64,000 bases of DNA, taken from contig NC_135248.1 in the NCBI RefSeq assembly GCF_947623445.1, positions 10,726,977 to 10,790,976 on the forward strand, read 5' to 3'. The translations under genes and the position numbers were made by a program. The notes below the pieces were generated by a model. It was not told the DNA's origin and did not search any database. It saw nothing but the letters and a program-made list of their open reading frames with translations. Shown piece by piece: positions 1 to 12,662 of this stretch (within the stretch, counting starts at the first letter, position 1; the number at the start of each line of letters is the position of its first letter). The DNA comes from Clavelina lepadiformis (taxonomy: Eukaryota > Chordata > Ascidiacea > Aplousobranchia > Clavelinidae).

Positions 1-1168
1 AACAAGATAATTCGTTTCTTCAAGTACACGACTTTCAATACTTTGCTTTCCTATCCCGACCCTTGTTTAAAAAGACAAATAACCATCAAACATTTGCAGA
101 TATTAAGTTCAATAAAGGTTATACTTGGCCTAACACATTTTGGTTAAATTATGTTTAATTTGGAGAATGTCAATACTCTTAAAGTTATTTGTACCGATAT
201 ACGGTTTATACCTATAACTTTATTTACCGTACGTAAAGTAAATAACTGTAGAAGAAAAATATTATCTGTATTGGTAAAGTAATTTTTAATTTAAACCAAC
301 TATATTTTTATTCAGGAGTTATTTTGTAGGATTTTTTATACAGTTTGCATCATACTTAAGTAGGACTGTAGGCCTACTATATGCATTTGTTATACTGAAC
401 ATAGTTCAGTTAAGACTTGATTAATTGTTACTAATTTACCAAACATCGAAGTGTAGAGCTATAATCATTTCAGACTTTTCAAAACACATGGCTTGGGTAA
501 TAACAAAGGTGTATACAGTAGGTCAGTGCAAACGTATTTACTGTTGGCATTTTTTGGTTTATGGTATACGAAAGAACGTGCTTCATCAACTTTTGTAAAG
601 ATAAAAACACTATGTAGTATAACTAACTAATACCCTCGAAGTGCCAAGAGTCCTAATCTCTTTTGGCTCTTGAAGAATTCTCCATAATCAAGAACAGCAA
701 ATCCAGCACCTTTTGCTATATCAGTCATTATTGGGAGAGTGTGTTTCGGCCTACTTGAGAATTTGCTCTGCTGTTTAACGAGTGCCTGCAATATTATAAG
801 CTTTTTAAACCATAAATAAAAAAGTACAATTTGAACGAATTTTTGTCACATACGTACACTAAAATAACAAGCGTCAACGTTGTTAAATCTCTTTATATAA
901 TCTATTAAACCTCGTAGATAGATTCGTAGTCATTCAAAACTACAAAGTCCTTCCTCCCAAAGCGTAAAGAGATCACCGGACCATAACTTTTGCTCCATTT
1001 CGCTATTTTCCTTTCGCTGTATTTCCCCAAAAATGGTAATATTCCCAAAAAGGGAATTCCCCTCGGCCCGGGAGGGAATTTGTACGGTCGCCAAAACCAG
1101 TACAACAAAAGTAAACCGACTACACCAGTCAAGGTGTACACATTAAGTATGTGATTGCAGTCTAACAT
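1..1168 (-). CDS. Cytochrome P450, CYP2-like, 5' exons (partial, cut by window start)
   Basis: Microsomal haem mono-oxygenase, read on the minus strand. Exon 1 starts with ATG at 1168 and encodes a hydrophobic ER anchor (about residues 9-24), then the proline-rich hinge PPGPRG followed by IPFLG, typical of CYP2-clade enzymes. Exon 2 is about 634-785 (VKQQSKFSSRPK, then DYGEFFKSQKRL, the helix B/C region where CYP2 proteins have W/F-K-x-x-R). Exon 3 is about 1-61 (GIGKQSIESRV) and is cut by the window edge. Splice borders are GT-AG and phases agree (exon 2 ends in phase 2). All three exons are open, unlike the paralogue at 3.1-7.9 kb, so this looks like the working copy. The I-helix and haem-binding regions lie outside the window. 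The substrate cannot be inferred; the family assignment is firm, the subfamily is not. Confidence 0.85.
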
Positions 1169-3126
1169 ATTTATTTAATTGAATATGGCTTGCAAGTTGC
1201 TTTAAATAAATATCAGAGATATAGCACACCAAAACGCCAGTAGTAACAAATTGACCAACCAAAGCTCATTAGTTGAGTTTGCTTAAAACGCTTTTCGGGA
1301 TTAATTAACATGTGCAATATAAATGTACATGCATCTATTTACCGCACCATTTATTACATACAGCTAAGCTACGCCGTATTTAAGTAGCCGTTTATGTTAT
1401 TAGTCGAAATAACGATAATTATAACCCAAAAAGTAAGCAAACATATAGGTTTACACACTTATAGTCAACCTTAACCACAATACAAGGGCCTACTAATCCT
1501 TAGACAAACTAACATTTAAAGTTTTGTTGAAAACTATCAATGGGAATCTTTGCTTGGTTATTTTAGTCGATTTCTTTCTAGTCTATTTACATAGCATACT
1601 TCTTCCACGAAAAAATTTCGACATCCTTCTCTTTAAGCTGACTTTGTGGCTCTTTCTTAACATATTGAGTAGCTTAGATATCTGACGTCATTGCATAATT
1701 CTTTGTTGCCTAAGTAGACGTCAGTCTTTAAAATCATTTCTCGTGTAGCAAATTGTTGTCGTAGCCAATTGTTACGTCAAGACAAACGAAGCACTGGGTT
1801 CAAAGAACCGCGACCAACCAAAGAATGAGCCTACAACATTTAACCTGTTTACCAAATACGTCACAGAAAACAAGCCAATCACACAACACACAGTACCTTA
1901 CTATAATTAAGCCAAAATAATAGCACAAGGATTAAAAATCAGAAATTGGCACACATTAGTTGCAATCATAACACTTTAAGAACTTATTAGTCATCATAAG
2001 TACCAAATATTACTTGGTTTCTTATGCCAGCTGTTACGAAATACCAACATATACACTGCTAGACATACGCTCATATAGCTGTACTTTGCAACGGTTGAAA
2101 TATGCATTGCTTGTTGGTTTCACCCGGTTAAGTTAGCTTTGCTGAAGCCCTGAGGCCATAAGCGCGGTTTAGTAAACAGAAGCATCTTTTGTCTGGTTAT
2201 GCTAAATGCTGGTTAATATTTAGGTTTAATGTTTCACTTTTAGGCTTAGCATACCCAAGTCTTCGGTTGTCAACTGGAAAGTGTCGTATCGGCCCGTTTG
2301 TAAAACCTATAGCTGTATGTTTTGGAGTGTAAAAGTCGCAAATTTGGGTGTTTCAAATTGAGAACCAGATTAAAGTAGTCTACAAATGTTCAAGCTGTTC
2401 AACTATTTAGTTGAACAGTTAATTTAGAATATTTAGTTTTTTACGAAAGCTGTACGTTTAAATAATTATTTGTGCTTAAATTAATTATTTGCTTAAACAC
2501 AAACTTCTGTACGGTTGTGTACTAAAAATTTCAATAGGATAAAGGGGCTTATACTAAAAAGTTTTCTTAAATATTCATTGGTATTGTGACAGTTTGCGAT
2601 TGTCAAATATATTCATTTTTAATTCAGAATTTATAAGATATCAAGCATGCTACTCCGGCCGTTAATTCAAACACACTGGTATATGTGAAAGGCATTGAAA
2701 TAGGCGTTTAATATTTACTGGCATGAGTAGTAATCTTACATGAATATTTATACTGTAGATAGTGAGTGCGAGATTGAATTAACGAACTGTGCCCTAATGA
2801 AAGTTCTCAGGGTTCAATTGAGGCTTCTATTTCCGTATGTTAAGCAAACGTACTACAAGAGTTAATGATAATTGTATCCCCTCAAGTTGAATTGTTTTAA
2901 CGTCCAAGAGTAATTGCTTGGTAGAAATAAAACAGGCTTTTACGTTCCGGGGGGATATGGAAATAAATCTGTTTCCGATAAAATGTTTATAGTTTAAAAA
3001 TTGAACTATATTGCACTGAATAAGGGTGTAATTAAACTTGAAGTATTGTTTTTATTTGCACAACAGTTATGTAGCATGTAAAACTGTACACATCAGACTA
3101 AAACATCTATAGCAAGCTAACTTGTA
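1169..3126. other. Intergenic, no gene recognised
   Basis: AT-rich sequence between the two tandem P450 copies. I see no coding exon with family similarity and no clear terminal inverted repeats. It contains the 5' flank of the left P450 and the 3' flank of the P450 pseudogene. Confidence 0.5.
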
Positions 3127-5382
3127 TCAGAAGCGTATCCATTTAATGTATTGCACGTCATGCCTGTACGTCAACAAGCTACTGTATATATTATAAAAAC
3201 AATCAAGCATAAAGTATAATGCTTTGGCTGATAAACAGAAAGGATAAGGTAACATTGCAAGTCCATTGATGCTGTCATCGATTTCTGGAAGCTTGTCACT
3301 GTTGGGATCAGGCAGAAACTCGAACTGCTGAATCATTGAAACTAAATAGATGAAGATTTCCATTTGAGCGAGTTGCTTGCCTAAACAAGTTCTTGGCCCA
3401 AGTGAAAACGGAATCACGTGATTTGACTTAATAAACTCTACATCAGCGTCGATGAACCGTTCGGGTTTAAATTTTTCCGGTTTATCCCAAAATCAGGGTC
3501 ATTATGCACGGCCCAGATATTCGGCCCACCTGCATATATTCAGTGTTTTAACGTTAGCAGAATGAACGTTATTAAATTAATGTTTAGTACAACCTAAAGA
3601 GATTAGTTAAAACCTAAATCAAAGCAGATCATCGTTTGTACTCCTTTCTGTGATAATAACTTATTTATGTAGCCTACTATAGGTACAAGATGCGCAGACT
3701 CAAGTAGAATACCCATAAGTGAAAATGATACTAAAATTTGCATTTGGTGTTACATATTTTAAACATTTTAATTTTGAAAGAGTTGCGTGTATAGCTTACC
3801 GTAGTGCTTTTTGGTATAAAGTACCCGTTGAGCTCGGAGTCTTCATTTGTTTTATGTGGAAGAGCAATCGGAACTACAGCTCGAAATCTCATAAGTTCTT
3901 GCATAAATGCACTTGCTGTATATGGCATCTTAGGTTTCTGCGACAAGGTAGCATTACCATCGGATCCTGGAAAAATGCATTTAAGTTTTGGTTTGAAGAT
4001 GGGATAACATAAAAACATTCACGTGTTACCTAGAACATTCAAAATTTCTTCTCGAAGTTTCTTTTGCGCTTCTGGATAATGCAAACAGCAAAGTAGTGCC
4101 CAGGTTAACGTGCTTGATACAGTTTCAGTACCCGCCAAAAGGTCTCAAATGTAAAAAATTAATTGATGGTCCTGTTAAATGCAAGTTTTACTGTACCTTG
4201 ATAGATTGTAATAGATTTCTAATTTTTTTAATTAGTTATACAGTGCCTTTCGTTGTCGGCAAATACCATATTTAAAAATAGCATCTTAATTAGACCATTT
4301 TGTCCAAAATTTGTAGTCGATGTAACCAGCAAATTTATAAAATGCTGACCATGTAAACCTAAAAAGATACCTTTCAAGCCAGCAAGTGTTGCATTTAACC
4401 CTACCTTGAATAGTAGAAATGCGCACGGTTTTCTTAAAGTGTCGTATAAAACGACCTGAACGAACGATAGTTGAAAACAGGACAGTAGAAATAACTCCAA
4501 AGAATATAAAGTACGTGTGTGGATTGTGTGATTTCTATCTGTGCAGAACCCAGGGTATAATATAATTTAATCTAAAAGGTACAAGCACAAGGTTAAGAAA
4601 TGATTACTACACTGAACCTTTGTACATATTAGCAATAATATAAGACGATGCAGGTGGGTCACATGGTTTACAGATAAATAGGCCTAAAACAGATTTCCCA
4701 GCAACTAATTTAGAACGTTGCATGACAAACAATCAATTAAACAAATTCAAACTGATTATTGCTTTGGACGTATTACAGTAATTTAACCGGGATTAATACG
4801 GATATACAACAATACTACACATCGCACTGGCGTTTTCACTTGTAAATATGCTAGGCTAGCCAACAAAACTTCCGGCGTACGGTTGGCTACTGGTTCCTTG
4901 CTGGTTACTTATTCGCCGTCGAAGTTAGCTACTCGTTGCATTTTTACTTATTCAGTTACTTATTTGCAGTTTGCATGAAGATTACTTATCAAATCATTTG
5001 CCGTCTGTTGTAAAAGTCAAAACTTTGAACATATTAACAATGACAAGAGTAAGGTAAATTTAAATAAATTGATACAAGTTGAAATGAAACATCATAAAGC
5101 TTTAAAAGGGAATAAAACTCAAATAAATTAATACAAATGCAATTAAATTTTAAAGTATTTCTAAAAGTTCAAATAAATGCTTTCAATATCATGTTAATTT
5201 AAAAAATTATGAAAAGCAAACAAGTCTCAATATTTTATATAAAATCAAGTAACTTCTGAAAAAATTGAAAAAAAATAAAAAAGCTCAAATAAGTTTTATT
5301 TCTATAATCTTTAGATAGTCGGTAACTAGCACTATTCTCTCTTGTTCCGAATAATTTTGCCGTTTTTTTGTTTGTTATCGGT

Positions 5383-5404
5383 TTCAATTATTATTATTAT
5401 TATC
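5383..5404. repeat. Short (TTA)n microsatellite
   Basis: A run of about six ATT/TTA units inside the P450 pseudogene interval, in otherwise AT-rich non-coding sequence. Confidence 0.6.
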
Positions 5405-6743
5405 GACAATTGCTTAAATTGTAATAACATAAAAATTTTCAATATCCTTCAAACAAACTGACTTAATAAAATTAATTAATCAGTAGTTTTTTAATGGGTA
5501 TTTGCTAATTTTGCACTTCCGATTAATCGATTCGATGGTTACGCCACGTACTTAATGACACCTCTAGCTCTTTCTTGAACTTTGAGAATATAAAAACAAC
5601 AGGCGGTAAATATTTTAAGAACGGTGCAAGCGTGCAAATGCGCGAAGCTAGTGAATTAGCCGGGTCTTTAAGTCTGAAATGTAAAGCGAGGAATGAACAA
5701 CATACAGTATTTTGATACTAAAAAAAGGTAAGAAACCGACATTTTAAGTTTCACTTTTGAAAGTATTTGGGTTGTATCTGTTGATCTTTAACACCAATAT
5801 AGCATAAATTTATTTCACAGACAAATAATACAAATTTTCTCTTCTTACGCATTTAGCAAACGGTTCATGACGTCCTCCACGCGCTTGTCGTCGTAATCAA
5901 AACGCTTTCCAAATACAACGCTACAAATGTTGTTTGAAATCGCATTTTGCAAAACTTTCTACAAACCAAGATCATTCAAGTTTATTACGTGAAAATGTTA
6001 GCAAACAAGTAAGCACATATGTGCTATATTTATATAAATAAAAGTCACTGATTACTTATATAGGTAGCTTTTAAAAGTTCACCACGAATAGTTACTGATA
6101 GTGATAACCTAGGTGTGTTAACTAACTTTACCGATATATCAAAGGAATCTCCCTTCCTTGATCGTATTGCCTTAACCAGATAAGACGCTTCTTCGATTAC
6201 ACGACTTTCGATACTTTGCTTTCCTATTCCAGCCCTTTTCCAGAAAGACAAATATAAAGCATTAAGTCTTTGCGGATTGTAAATTAATTTAAGGTTATAT
6301 TTGTTCTTGCAGTATTTTGGATAAATTATTTTCTACTGTAAGTGGATTGGCAGTATTCTATGGAAAAACTGTATAACTTTACCATCTGTACGTAACGCAA
6401 ATATAGTTTAAGGTCCAAGCATGCCTGCTACAGTACTTGTTTTACGAGAGTTTGTTTTTAGTGAATTTTAGATTGCTTGAAGTATGGAGCAGTCAGCAAT
6501 ATATAATATACACTATATACATATGTTACTAACCATAATTTAGTTAAATGATTAGTTTTTACTCATTACACCAAACCTATAAATTAATATAGCTAATCAT
6601 TTATAACATTTTAAAATACACGAGGTTCGGCAAAAAAAGAGGTCAGTCCAAATGCTTTTATTGTTAACCCACTTATAAAAAGCCATATTTAATAAAATAT
6701 TTTGCACAGATATTATCATCACTTAGTAATTAAAACACACTTA

Positions 6744-7223
6744 CAGCCAGCCTCGTTAATCCGGACCACTTTGTGTCGTTACAAAATGTCGGTTTAGCGA
6801 AATATCTGGTTAATTAGAATAGAACCAATGAATAATAGGACGAAATTTTTCGTAGTGAATGTCAGGCCGTACTGCTGACGGTGCTACTTGACACTTCAGC
6901 CTATTACAAAAATCCTAGGAGTGAGATTTCTACTTTCATTGTGCCTAGATAATAATTGGCTATTGTTTTCGTCTTTAACGATAAACGCACAAAAACTTGC
7001 CTTCACAGCCTATCTTTTTCGTCGCGCACTTTGCATCTCCTTTTATCGAATTTTGTTTCTATTGATTTAACACATCTGTTCCGAAACTTCTGTGTAGGAG
7101 TCAGACGGCGGGGTTTCCGGATTAAATAGGTAAAGGGCATAGGAAGAAAGCGATTCCCTGCAGTTTTGTGTCGGATAGTGGGGATTCCCGTTATTCGTGG
7201 TTCGGATTAACGAAATTTGACTG
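6744..7223. mobile_element. pogo/Tigger-like MITE with TA target duplication
   Basis: A 480-bp non-coding element with imperfect terminal inverted repeats of about 26 bp. The left end reads CAGCCAGCCTCGTTAATCCG; the right end, reverse-complemented, reads CAGTCAAATTTCGTTAATCC and continues into GAACCAC, against GGACCAC on the left. It is flanked on both sides by TA (6742-6743 and 7224-7225), the target preference of the Tc1/mariner superfamily. A CAGTC...CTCGTTAATCCGGACC terminus is characteristic of pogo/Tigger-type elements. No transposase is present. It lies in an intron of the P450 pseudogene. Confidence 0.8.
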
Positions 7224-8358
7224 TACCTAAGAAGAGTCAAGACTCGGGGTTTGAGTGATGAGAAATCATCGCCGACTTTAAGTCGTGCAATGACTTTACT
7301 CAGACCGAGGGTAAACATTGCGATATCATTTATATCATACATACAAAAACAACACTTAGTAAAACGAACTCACCCACGAAGAGCCAAGAGTCCCAATCTT
7401 TTTTGACACTTGAAGAAGTCTCCATAATCAAGCACAGCAAATCCAGCGCCTTTTGCTATTTCAGTTATAATTGAGATAGTATGTTTCGGCCTACCTGAAA
7501 ATTTGCTCTGCTGTTGTATACGAGCGCCTGATGAAACAACAATTAGTTTTTAAATTAAGTTTTAGTTTAACTTCGGACAAATTTTTGTCTTCAATTAAAG
7601 TATAATACACATCAGTGTTTCTAGATCTTTTCGTGCAATCTGCTAAACCTTGTGGATGGAGTTGTAGTCATTCAAAACAACGAAGTCTTTTCTTTCAAAA
7701 CGCAACGAGATCACCGGGCCATAACTCTTGCTCCATTCCGCAATCTTTTTTTCACTACATTTTCCCAAAAATGGTAGCACACCTAAAAATGGAATTCCTC
7801 TGGGCCCGGGAGGGAATTTGTACGGTCGCCAAAACTAATATAGCAAGAGTAATCCGATTATACCAGTCAAGGTGTACACATTAAGTATGTGATTGCAGCC
7901 TAACAAATTTATTTAATCAACTCTGGCTTGCTACAAGTAATGTCACACTAAGGGCACAGTAAAATACAATTAGCGACGCATTGACCAAGAAAAACGCATA
8001 AGTCGGTTTGATTTATACCGTGTTAACTTGTGCTATGTTTACGTGTCTTACATTTACTGTGTCATTTATTACAAACGTGTATTACGCTATTTTTAAGTAT
8101 AACCTATATATTCTGTCATGCGTAATGACACGTTAAAGGCATTAATATTTGGTAATGACTCATTACGTAAAACATCAAAACGTAAAAAACCGAAAGCTAT
8201 TATTGTTTTTTGACGTTAAGTTAAGCACTAACTTGAGAGATTGTTATCGGATTTGACGTTCATAAGTTAATTTCATAGAAACGTTTATTTTCTTTTAAAC
8301 AGTACAAATAAACTCTTTTACAAGAAATGACATCACACATGTCAACTGTATTTCCAGT

Positions 8359-10515
8359 TTAAAGAGTACAAACTACGCAAACAATTTCACGACCAGCAAT
8401 ATATGGTTCACAAGGCAAAGAATGACATTCGATTTCAATCATAAATAAATATTCTCCGTGTTGTTCGCCTTCTGTGCCTGGCACAACTTGTGGTTTGTTA
8501 TCTACACATATTGGAGATGTCGTATGCTTCGCACTATAAGCATTTCCCATCAAGTAACCTGTATATTCTTCTGTCCATCCGTCTGGGCATACGTCTCGTC
8601 CAGGTATCATGAGCTTTATCAAATATACATAATTACCCTTTACGAACACGTTACCTTAGAACTTTTATGTTAATGGTGGTTGAACGGTGTTAACCTCAGT
8701 AGTATATTAATAACATAGTAAACAAAAACAAGATTATACAGCACGCTTAATGTTAACATTAATTTATCGACACGTGCTTCCGCGAGCTTAAGCTTGCTTC
8801 TTCGAGTTTAACAATGTCTTAAATTGGCAATATTTTACTCTAATGCTGTACTATGGCGTTAGTTTACTATTTTGTCACAGAATTTCTACCTGATTGTTTC
8901 TTCTTTCCGCCAAGCAAACTGCACAAGGAACCGAATGAAGGCTTAATGACTTACCCTCTGTAAGTGACAAGTCCAACAACGGGTTGATCCAAGTTGAATC
9001 ATGAAATTCAACCCCATATAATCTACCAGCACCTGTTTTGCAATGACAGAGTCCTAAACTTCTTGTAAATAATTATGCCACAAATTTCGTCAAACAGCCT
9101 CGTAAATGGAAAAATATTAACTTGTCTGAAACCCATCCAGATATCTACCAGGCTTGTAGGTAACGTTGTGATGAAGGCACAAGTATTGCGACGAACCACC
9201 TGTATGACTGTAATATGCTCCTGCTGCGTAACCTATAAAGAAAACAAGAACCTGATTTAACTGTACACTCAGGTAAATCCGACACTATAAACAAATAAAA
9301 AATATAAAAGCTTAGAAGAATGTTATAATATATACAATTAATAAGCGTTAAATTGTATCTTGAATTTAATTAATAATTAAACAATTAATAAATAGTGAAA
9401 TGTATTTTGATTAACAATATGCTATACAATAACTTTTTTGTAAGTTTAGATCTGGTGAAATACAGAAAGTTTAATCTTGGCAAAGGTTACCATCATAAAC
9501 CAATTTGTTGCTTGGAGAGCATTCCCGGCGACCCCATCTTATGTAAGGCACTCCCGTCTCTGCATAAAGTAGGCTTTGTACAGTAATGTTGATAAGTTAG
9601 CTAAGCAGGATACGAGATAAGCAAATTCGAAGCGTTTGTTCAAATCCTGCTCATAATCTTCAGTTTTCGGGACTTACCTGTTCTGGTCTGCAAGAAATAA
9701 ATTAAAAACAATAGATTACCTTTGACGAAATAAGCAGTCAAAAAATGTAAAAGAAGCTTCCTTAAAACTTAATAGACTTTGGTATATGCAATACAGCCTG
9801 TCTTGGATTTTACCATAAATTACAATATTACAGAAAAAACGGTATAGTCCTTCATATAATTTGCGTTGTACCAAGTAATGCCGTTAGTGACCACGTGTTG
9901 TTATAGTCACATGACATACAACAAACGGGAAAAACCCTTACCAATTGTACATCGTCGTTTGATGATGATCTTCTGCTGAGTAGATGGGGATGTTTTTCTG
10001 CTAATTTATCGGAATTCTTGTAAATTGCTTCCGAATTTCTGCGATAACGATTCTCAAGTCGAGCTGTCCTTTGCGACATTGCAAATATCTTTGTTTTCAT
10101 CCTGTAAAAGTCAAAACAATTTTATTAAAAATCAATGGTCTGTTTTAGTAATTTTAAACAAAGCAGTTTAACTTGATAGTCGATGGATTGAGCTCATAAA
10201 AGATTAAACACATTTGGTCAGTTCTAATCCATTCAAATATCATAGAGTTGTGCGGAAGTATATCACTAACTTATTGTTTTCACCAGGTAGCAAATTGTAA
10301 CACACAACACTCAAAACTTATTCAACTTACAATCGCATTGAGTTGTTGGCGTTGAGTGCGTACATTGCGCATCCAACACATAAAATGGCAACAACCAAGC
10401 AACAGAGTAGATTTGAAACAGATATTTTGCTGTAAGCAGCAAGTCGTGACATTGCTGAAGTTTCTCTGTGTGAGACTTTTGCAAGATAGTTGCTTGAGGT
10501 AACCTTAGGCTTCAT
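8359..10515 (-). CDS. Type II membrane protein with short-chain collagen C4/spongin-like domain, copy 1
   Basis: Seven exons on the minus strand: 10331-10515, 9942-10101, 9678-9687 (10-nt microexon), 9491-9559, 9122-9232, 8890-9032, 8359-8613. They sum to 933 nt, a clean 310-aa frame. Residues 1-34 are cytosolic and basic; 35-54 form one membrane span (LLCCLVVAILCVGCAMYAL); then a charged stem (MSQRTARLENRYRR). The C-terminal ~190 residues match the cysteine-rich domain of short-chain collagen C4/spongin-type proteins: YIRWGRRECS, GYAAGAYYSHTGGSSQYLC, PCAVC, LMIPGRDVCPDGW, SLPCEPYIAGRE and the terminal CVVCTL. No Gly-X-Y collagen repeat is visible. Expected on the cell surface with the C4-like domain outside; its role is unknown. 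Exon 5 seems to use a shifted donor (ACAA|GTTAAT) that preserves phase. Confidence 0.82.
9678..9687 (-). other. 10-nt microexon of copy 1
   Basis: ACCAGAACAG, flanked by TTGCAG upstream and GTAAGTC downstream on the minus strand. Without it the frame breaks between exon 2 (phase 0 end) and exon 4 (needs a phase 1 donor). The same 10-nt exon exists at the equivalent place in both paralogues. Confidence 0.8.
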
Positions 10516-12048
10516 GTTAGAAAGTTTTTAGCATTACACTTCGCCGTTAACATAAAACTGAAACTGCAGCTGCAATATATGTGAAAACTATATATGTTGA
10601 GATATCAATCCAGCTTAATCCAGTACAAACAGGAAATTGTTTTGAACGACAGACCAGACCTTTTACAAAATCTCTTGTTTGTATTTGACATGTATTGGAA
10701 CTTAAACTACCACGACTTGTTGGCGACTCAAACTTCACTTCCGTTTTTTGGTTTGATTCTTAATAGGTTGTTTTTTCGGCGCTTTCGATGATAACACCAT
10801 TAACGATTATAAAAGAAAGTTTGCTGATATTGTTATATAAAGACCTTAGTTTAAGAATGCTCCTTATTTTTGCAACATGTAATTCCCTTGTCAGGCAGGA
10901 TTACATTCCACTTACTTTTCCGAGTTGCCCAGTAGGCTATACACCTTTCTCAAAATAACCTGTAATATGTCGTTCGTGGTAAAGTACTTGTGTTGTGTAT
11001 AAGAAAAAATATCATCAAGTTTTTTTCCTTGATCAAGGTCAACAACTAAAGCTTTTAATTCATCGCTCTAAATATAAGGCGATATAGTACGTTCATTTCC
11101 CCTTGCCTTATATGGTCACGCGTGCGGCCTCAGTAATGAAGTATTTTAACGTCATAACGAGGAGTACTTGGCCAGCCTGCAAATTAATTGCACATATTTT
11201 CCTGAAGTATCCCTAAGGCTAGATATGGAGCACTTAATGCAACGATTAAAAGTTAAGCAAAACATGAAAAACCAGCCACAAACCCGCTCGCAACTGGCCA
11301 CTGAGTATAGCATTTATGATCACAAAGTAAAGTCGATCTATAGACTCTAACTTTTATAAACGAACAGTTCCTTACAAGGTCGACAATTAGAAGAAATAAT
11401 CGTAACCATGTAATTTAGGTTTCGTTCACGTGGTTATATAAATGTTTAATAAATGTTTGTCAGTACCAAAACTTCTTTATATCTACAAGTACAGTATTTT
11501 GATCAGAATCAAGTTTTTGTTGCTGCAATGCTATGCGTAGGCCATGGGTATACCGACTATCGAGGTTCGTCGTTGTCGTCGTCGTTACCGACCCTTTAGG
11601 TAATTAGGTTTGTCAGAAACAATTGGTTGTTATCAGTTATCATTACATTTTCTCGCATGCAACTGCCTTTTACAGTAAATGTAGCGTTTTCTTGAACGGA
11701 TGAACAACTTCGTTTATCTTGACCTGTAACCTATATTGTTGTTCGTTGTCCCAATAAGTGAGGTAACGTTTGGCACTACAAACAAAATGACAGTGAGTCC
11801 ATCTGCACTTCACAAAAGCAGGTTTCAGTTGGCATTTGTAAAAGGATGCGTTGTGCTGTCCGTTTAGATGTGTTTTTCGAAACCAGGACGAGAGTGATGT
11901 AAAAACTATCACATTAGGTTAGTGTTGTGGACTAGCAATCACTGAAAGCTAACATGAGCTTTATTCAACTGAAAGTTAGGATATTCCAACAAACACAGAT
12001 CGTAATATGACAATAAGATCATTATAACCGTGCTTAGTTCTTAACGGT
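10516..12048. other. Intergenic, no gene recognised
   Basis: Upstream flank of collagen-C4-like copy 1. Short open frames exist on both strands but none shows family motifs, codon structure or splice context that I can support. Confidence 0.5.
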
Positions 12049-12240
12049 TTGACCACCAATTGTGAACGTACTACACTGAAATGTCACCCAGGAGTCACTC
12101 AACGGTATCATTTTAGGAGGACCAAGAATCTACCATATCCGCTTGAAGAAGTGCGACAGTTTTTTGCAGGGTGCCACGTACGCGCGGAAGTGAAGCCCAT
12201 TCACGGCAAAATGACAACAAATCTTCAAGGATCTTTGTAA
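12049..12240 (+). mobile_element. Ty3/gypsy-type integrase scrap (fossil)
   Basis: The translated piece resembles the zinc-binding N-terminal part of Ty3/gypsy-lineage integrases (HPGVTQRYHF, then LPYPLEEVRQFF and a Cys/Glu-Lys-Pro stretch). It lies outside, and on the opposite strand from, the LTR pair that starts at 12542, so it is probably a separate, older insertion. It is an isolated fragment and is broken. Confidence 0.6.
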
Positions 12241-12541
12241 GGCAAAACGTTAAGCGTCAAACGTGGAAAGCGATATGGTGAAAACGCTACGTAAACGAAA
12301 TTTTGCAATAAACTATAAAGGCGCATCAGAAAGTTTATTTCTGAACGCTTCATTGTTATGTATGAAGCTGAAACTATTGTTTATTATAGGTTAGCTTGCA
12401 TCCATATTCTGCGCAATTACGAGAAACCCACTAATAAAATTAAAAAACTCATATTTTAGAGAACATATGTAAAAGTGAACAAAATCGGACCAAGGTTGAC
12501 ATCTTTAACCTCCCTTAATCTGAAAGTTTGAAACTTGATAA

Positions 12542-12662
12542 TGTTACCGGCCTTTTTCTAGTGCTGGTTCGAAGAGACCTGCAGTTAACTATACGATTGT
12601 ATTTCATAAACGATAAAAACTAGGCACGTCTACACAGCAGTACCGGTATCGGTAGAATGTCA
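12542..12662 (-). repeat. 3' LTR of the Ty3/gypsy-lineage fossil
   Basis: About 121 bp, TG...CA bounded on either strand (plus strand begins TGTTACCGGCC and ends GAATGTCA). It is about 93% identical to the partner repeat at 15484. Confidence 0.8.

Larger units (their letters stand above)
3127..7902 (-). pseudogene. CYP2-like cytochrome P450 pseudogene (tandem copy)
   Basis: Exons align with the left-edge P450 and continue to the haem site: exon 1 about 7630-7902, exon 2 about 7372-7530, exon 3 6132-6234 (GIGKQSIESRV), exon 4 5849-5958, I-helix exon 4030-4143 (LLAGTETVSSTLTW, the A-G-x-E-T oxygen-activation motif), K-helix exon 3800-3966 (ELMR, the ExxR motif), last exon 3127-3529 with the haem-thiolate motif FSLGPRTCLG. 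Several lesions show it is dead: the ATG of the sister copy is TTG with no replacement nearby, the Y-W-F-W codons after the anchor read Y-stop-F-W, exon 2 has a two-base excess, and the last exon lacks one T before GGGATAAA, shifting the frame ahead of the haem motif. One or two exons (about 90 aa before the I-helix) were not found between 4.15 and 5.85 kb. A pogo-like MITE occupies intron 2. Confidence 0.85.

Noticed and set aside
7067-7342. 91-codon minus-strand open frame
   Set aside because: Lies mostly within the pogo-like MITE and intron 2 of the P450 pseudogene; not coding.
9600-9660. GTTCAAATCCTGCTCA with an upstream AAGCAGGAT, reminiscent of a tRNA T-arm and acceptor stem
   Set aside because: The pairing distance is about 45 nt and no D-arm or anticodon arm fits. 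It is a chance hairpin in intron 4 of collagen-C4-like copy 1.
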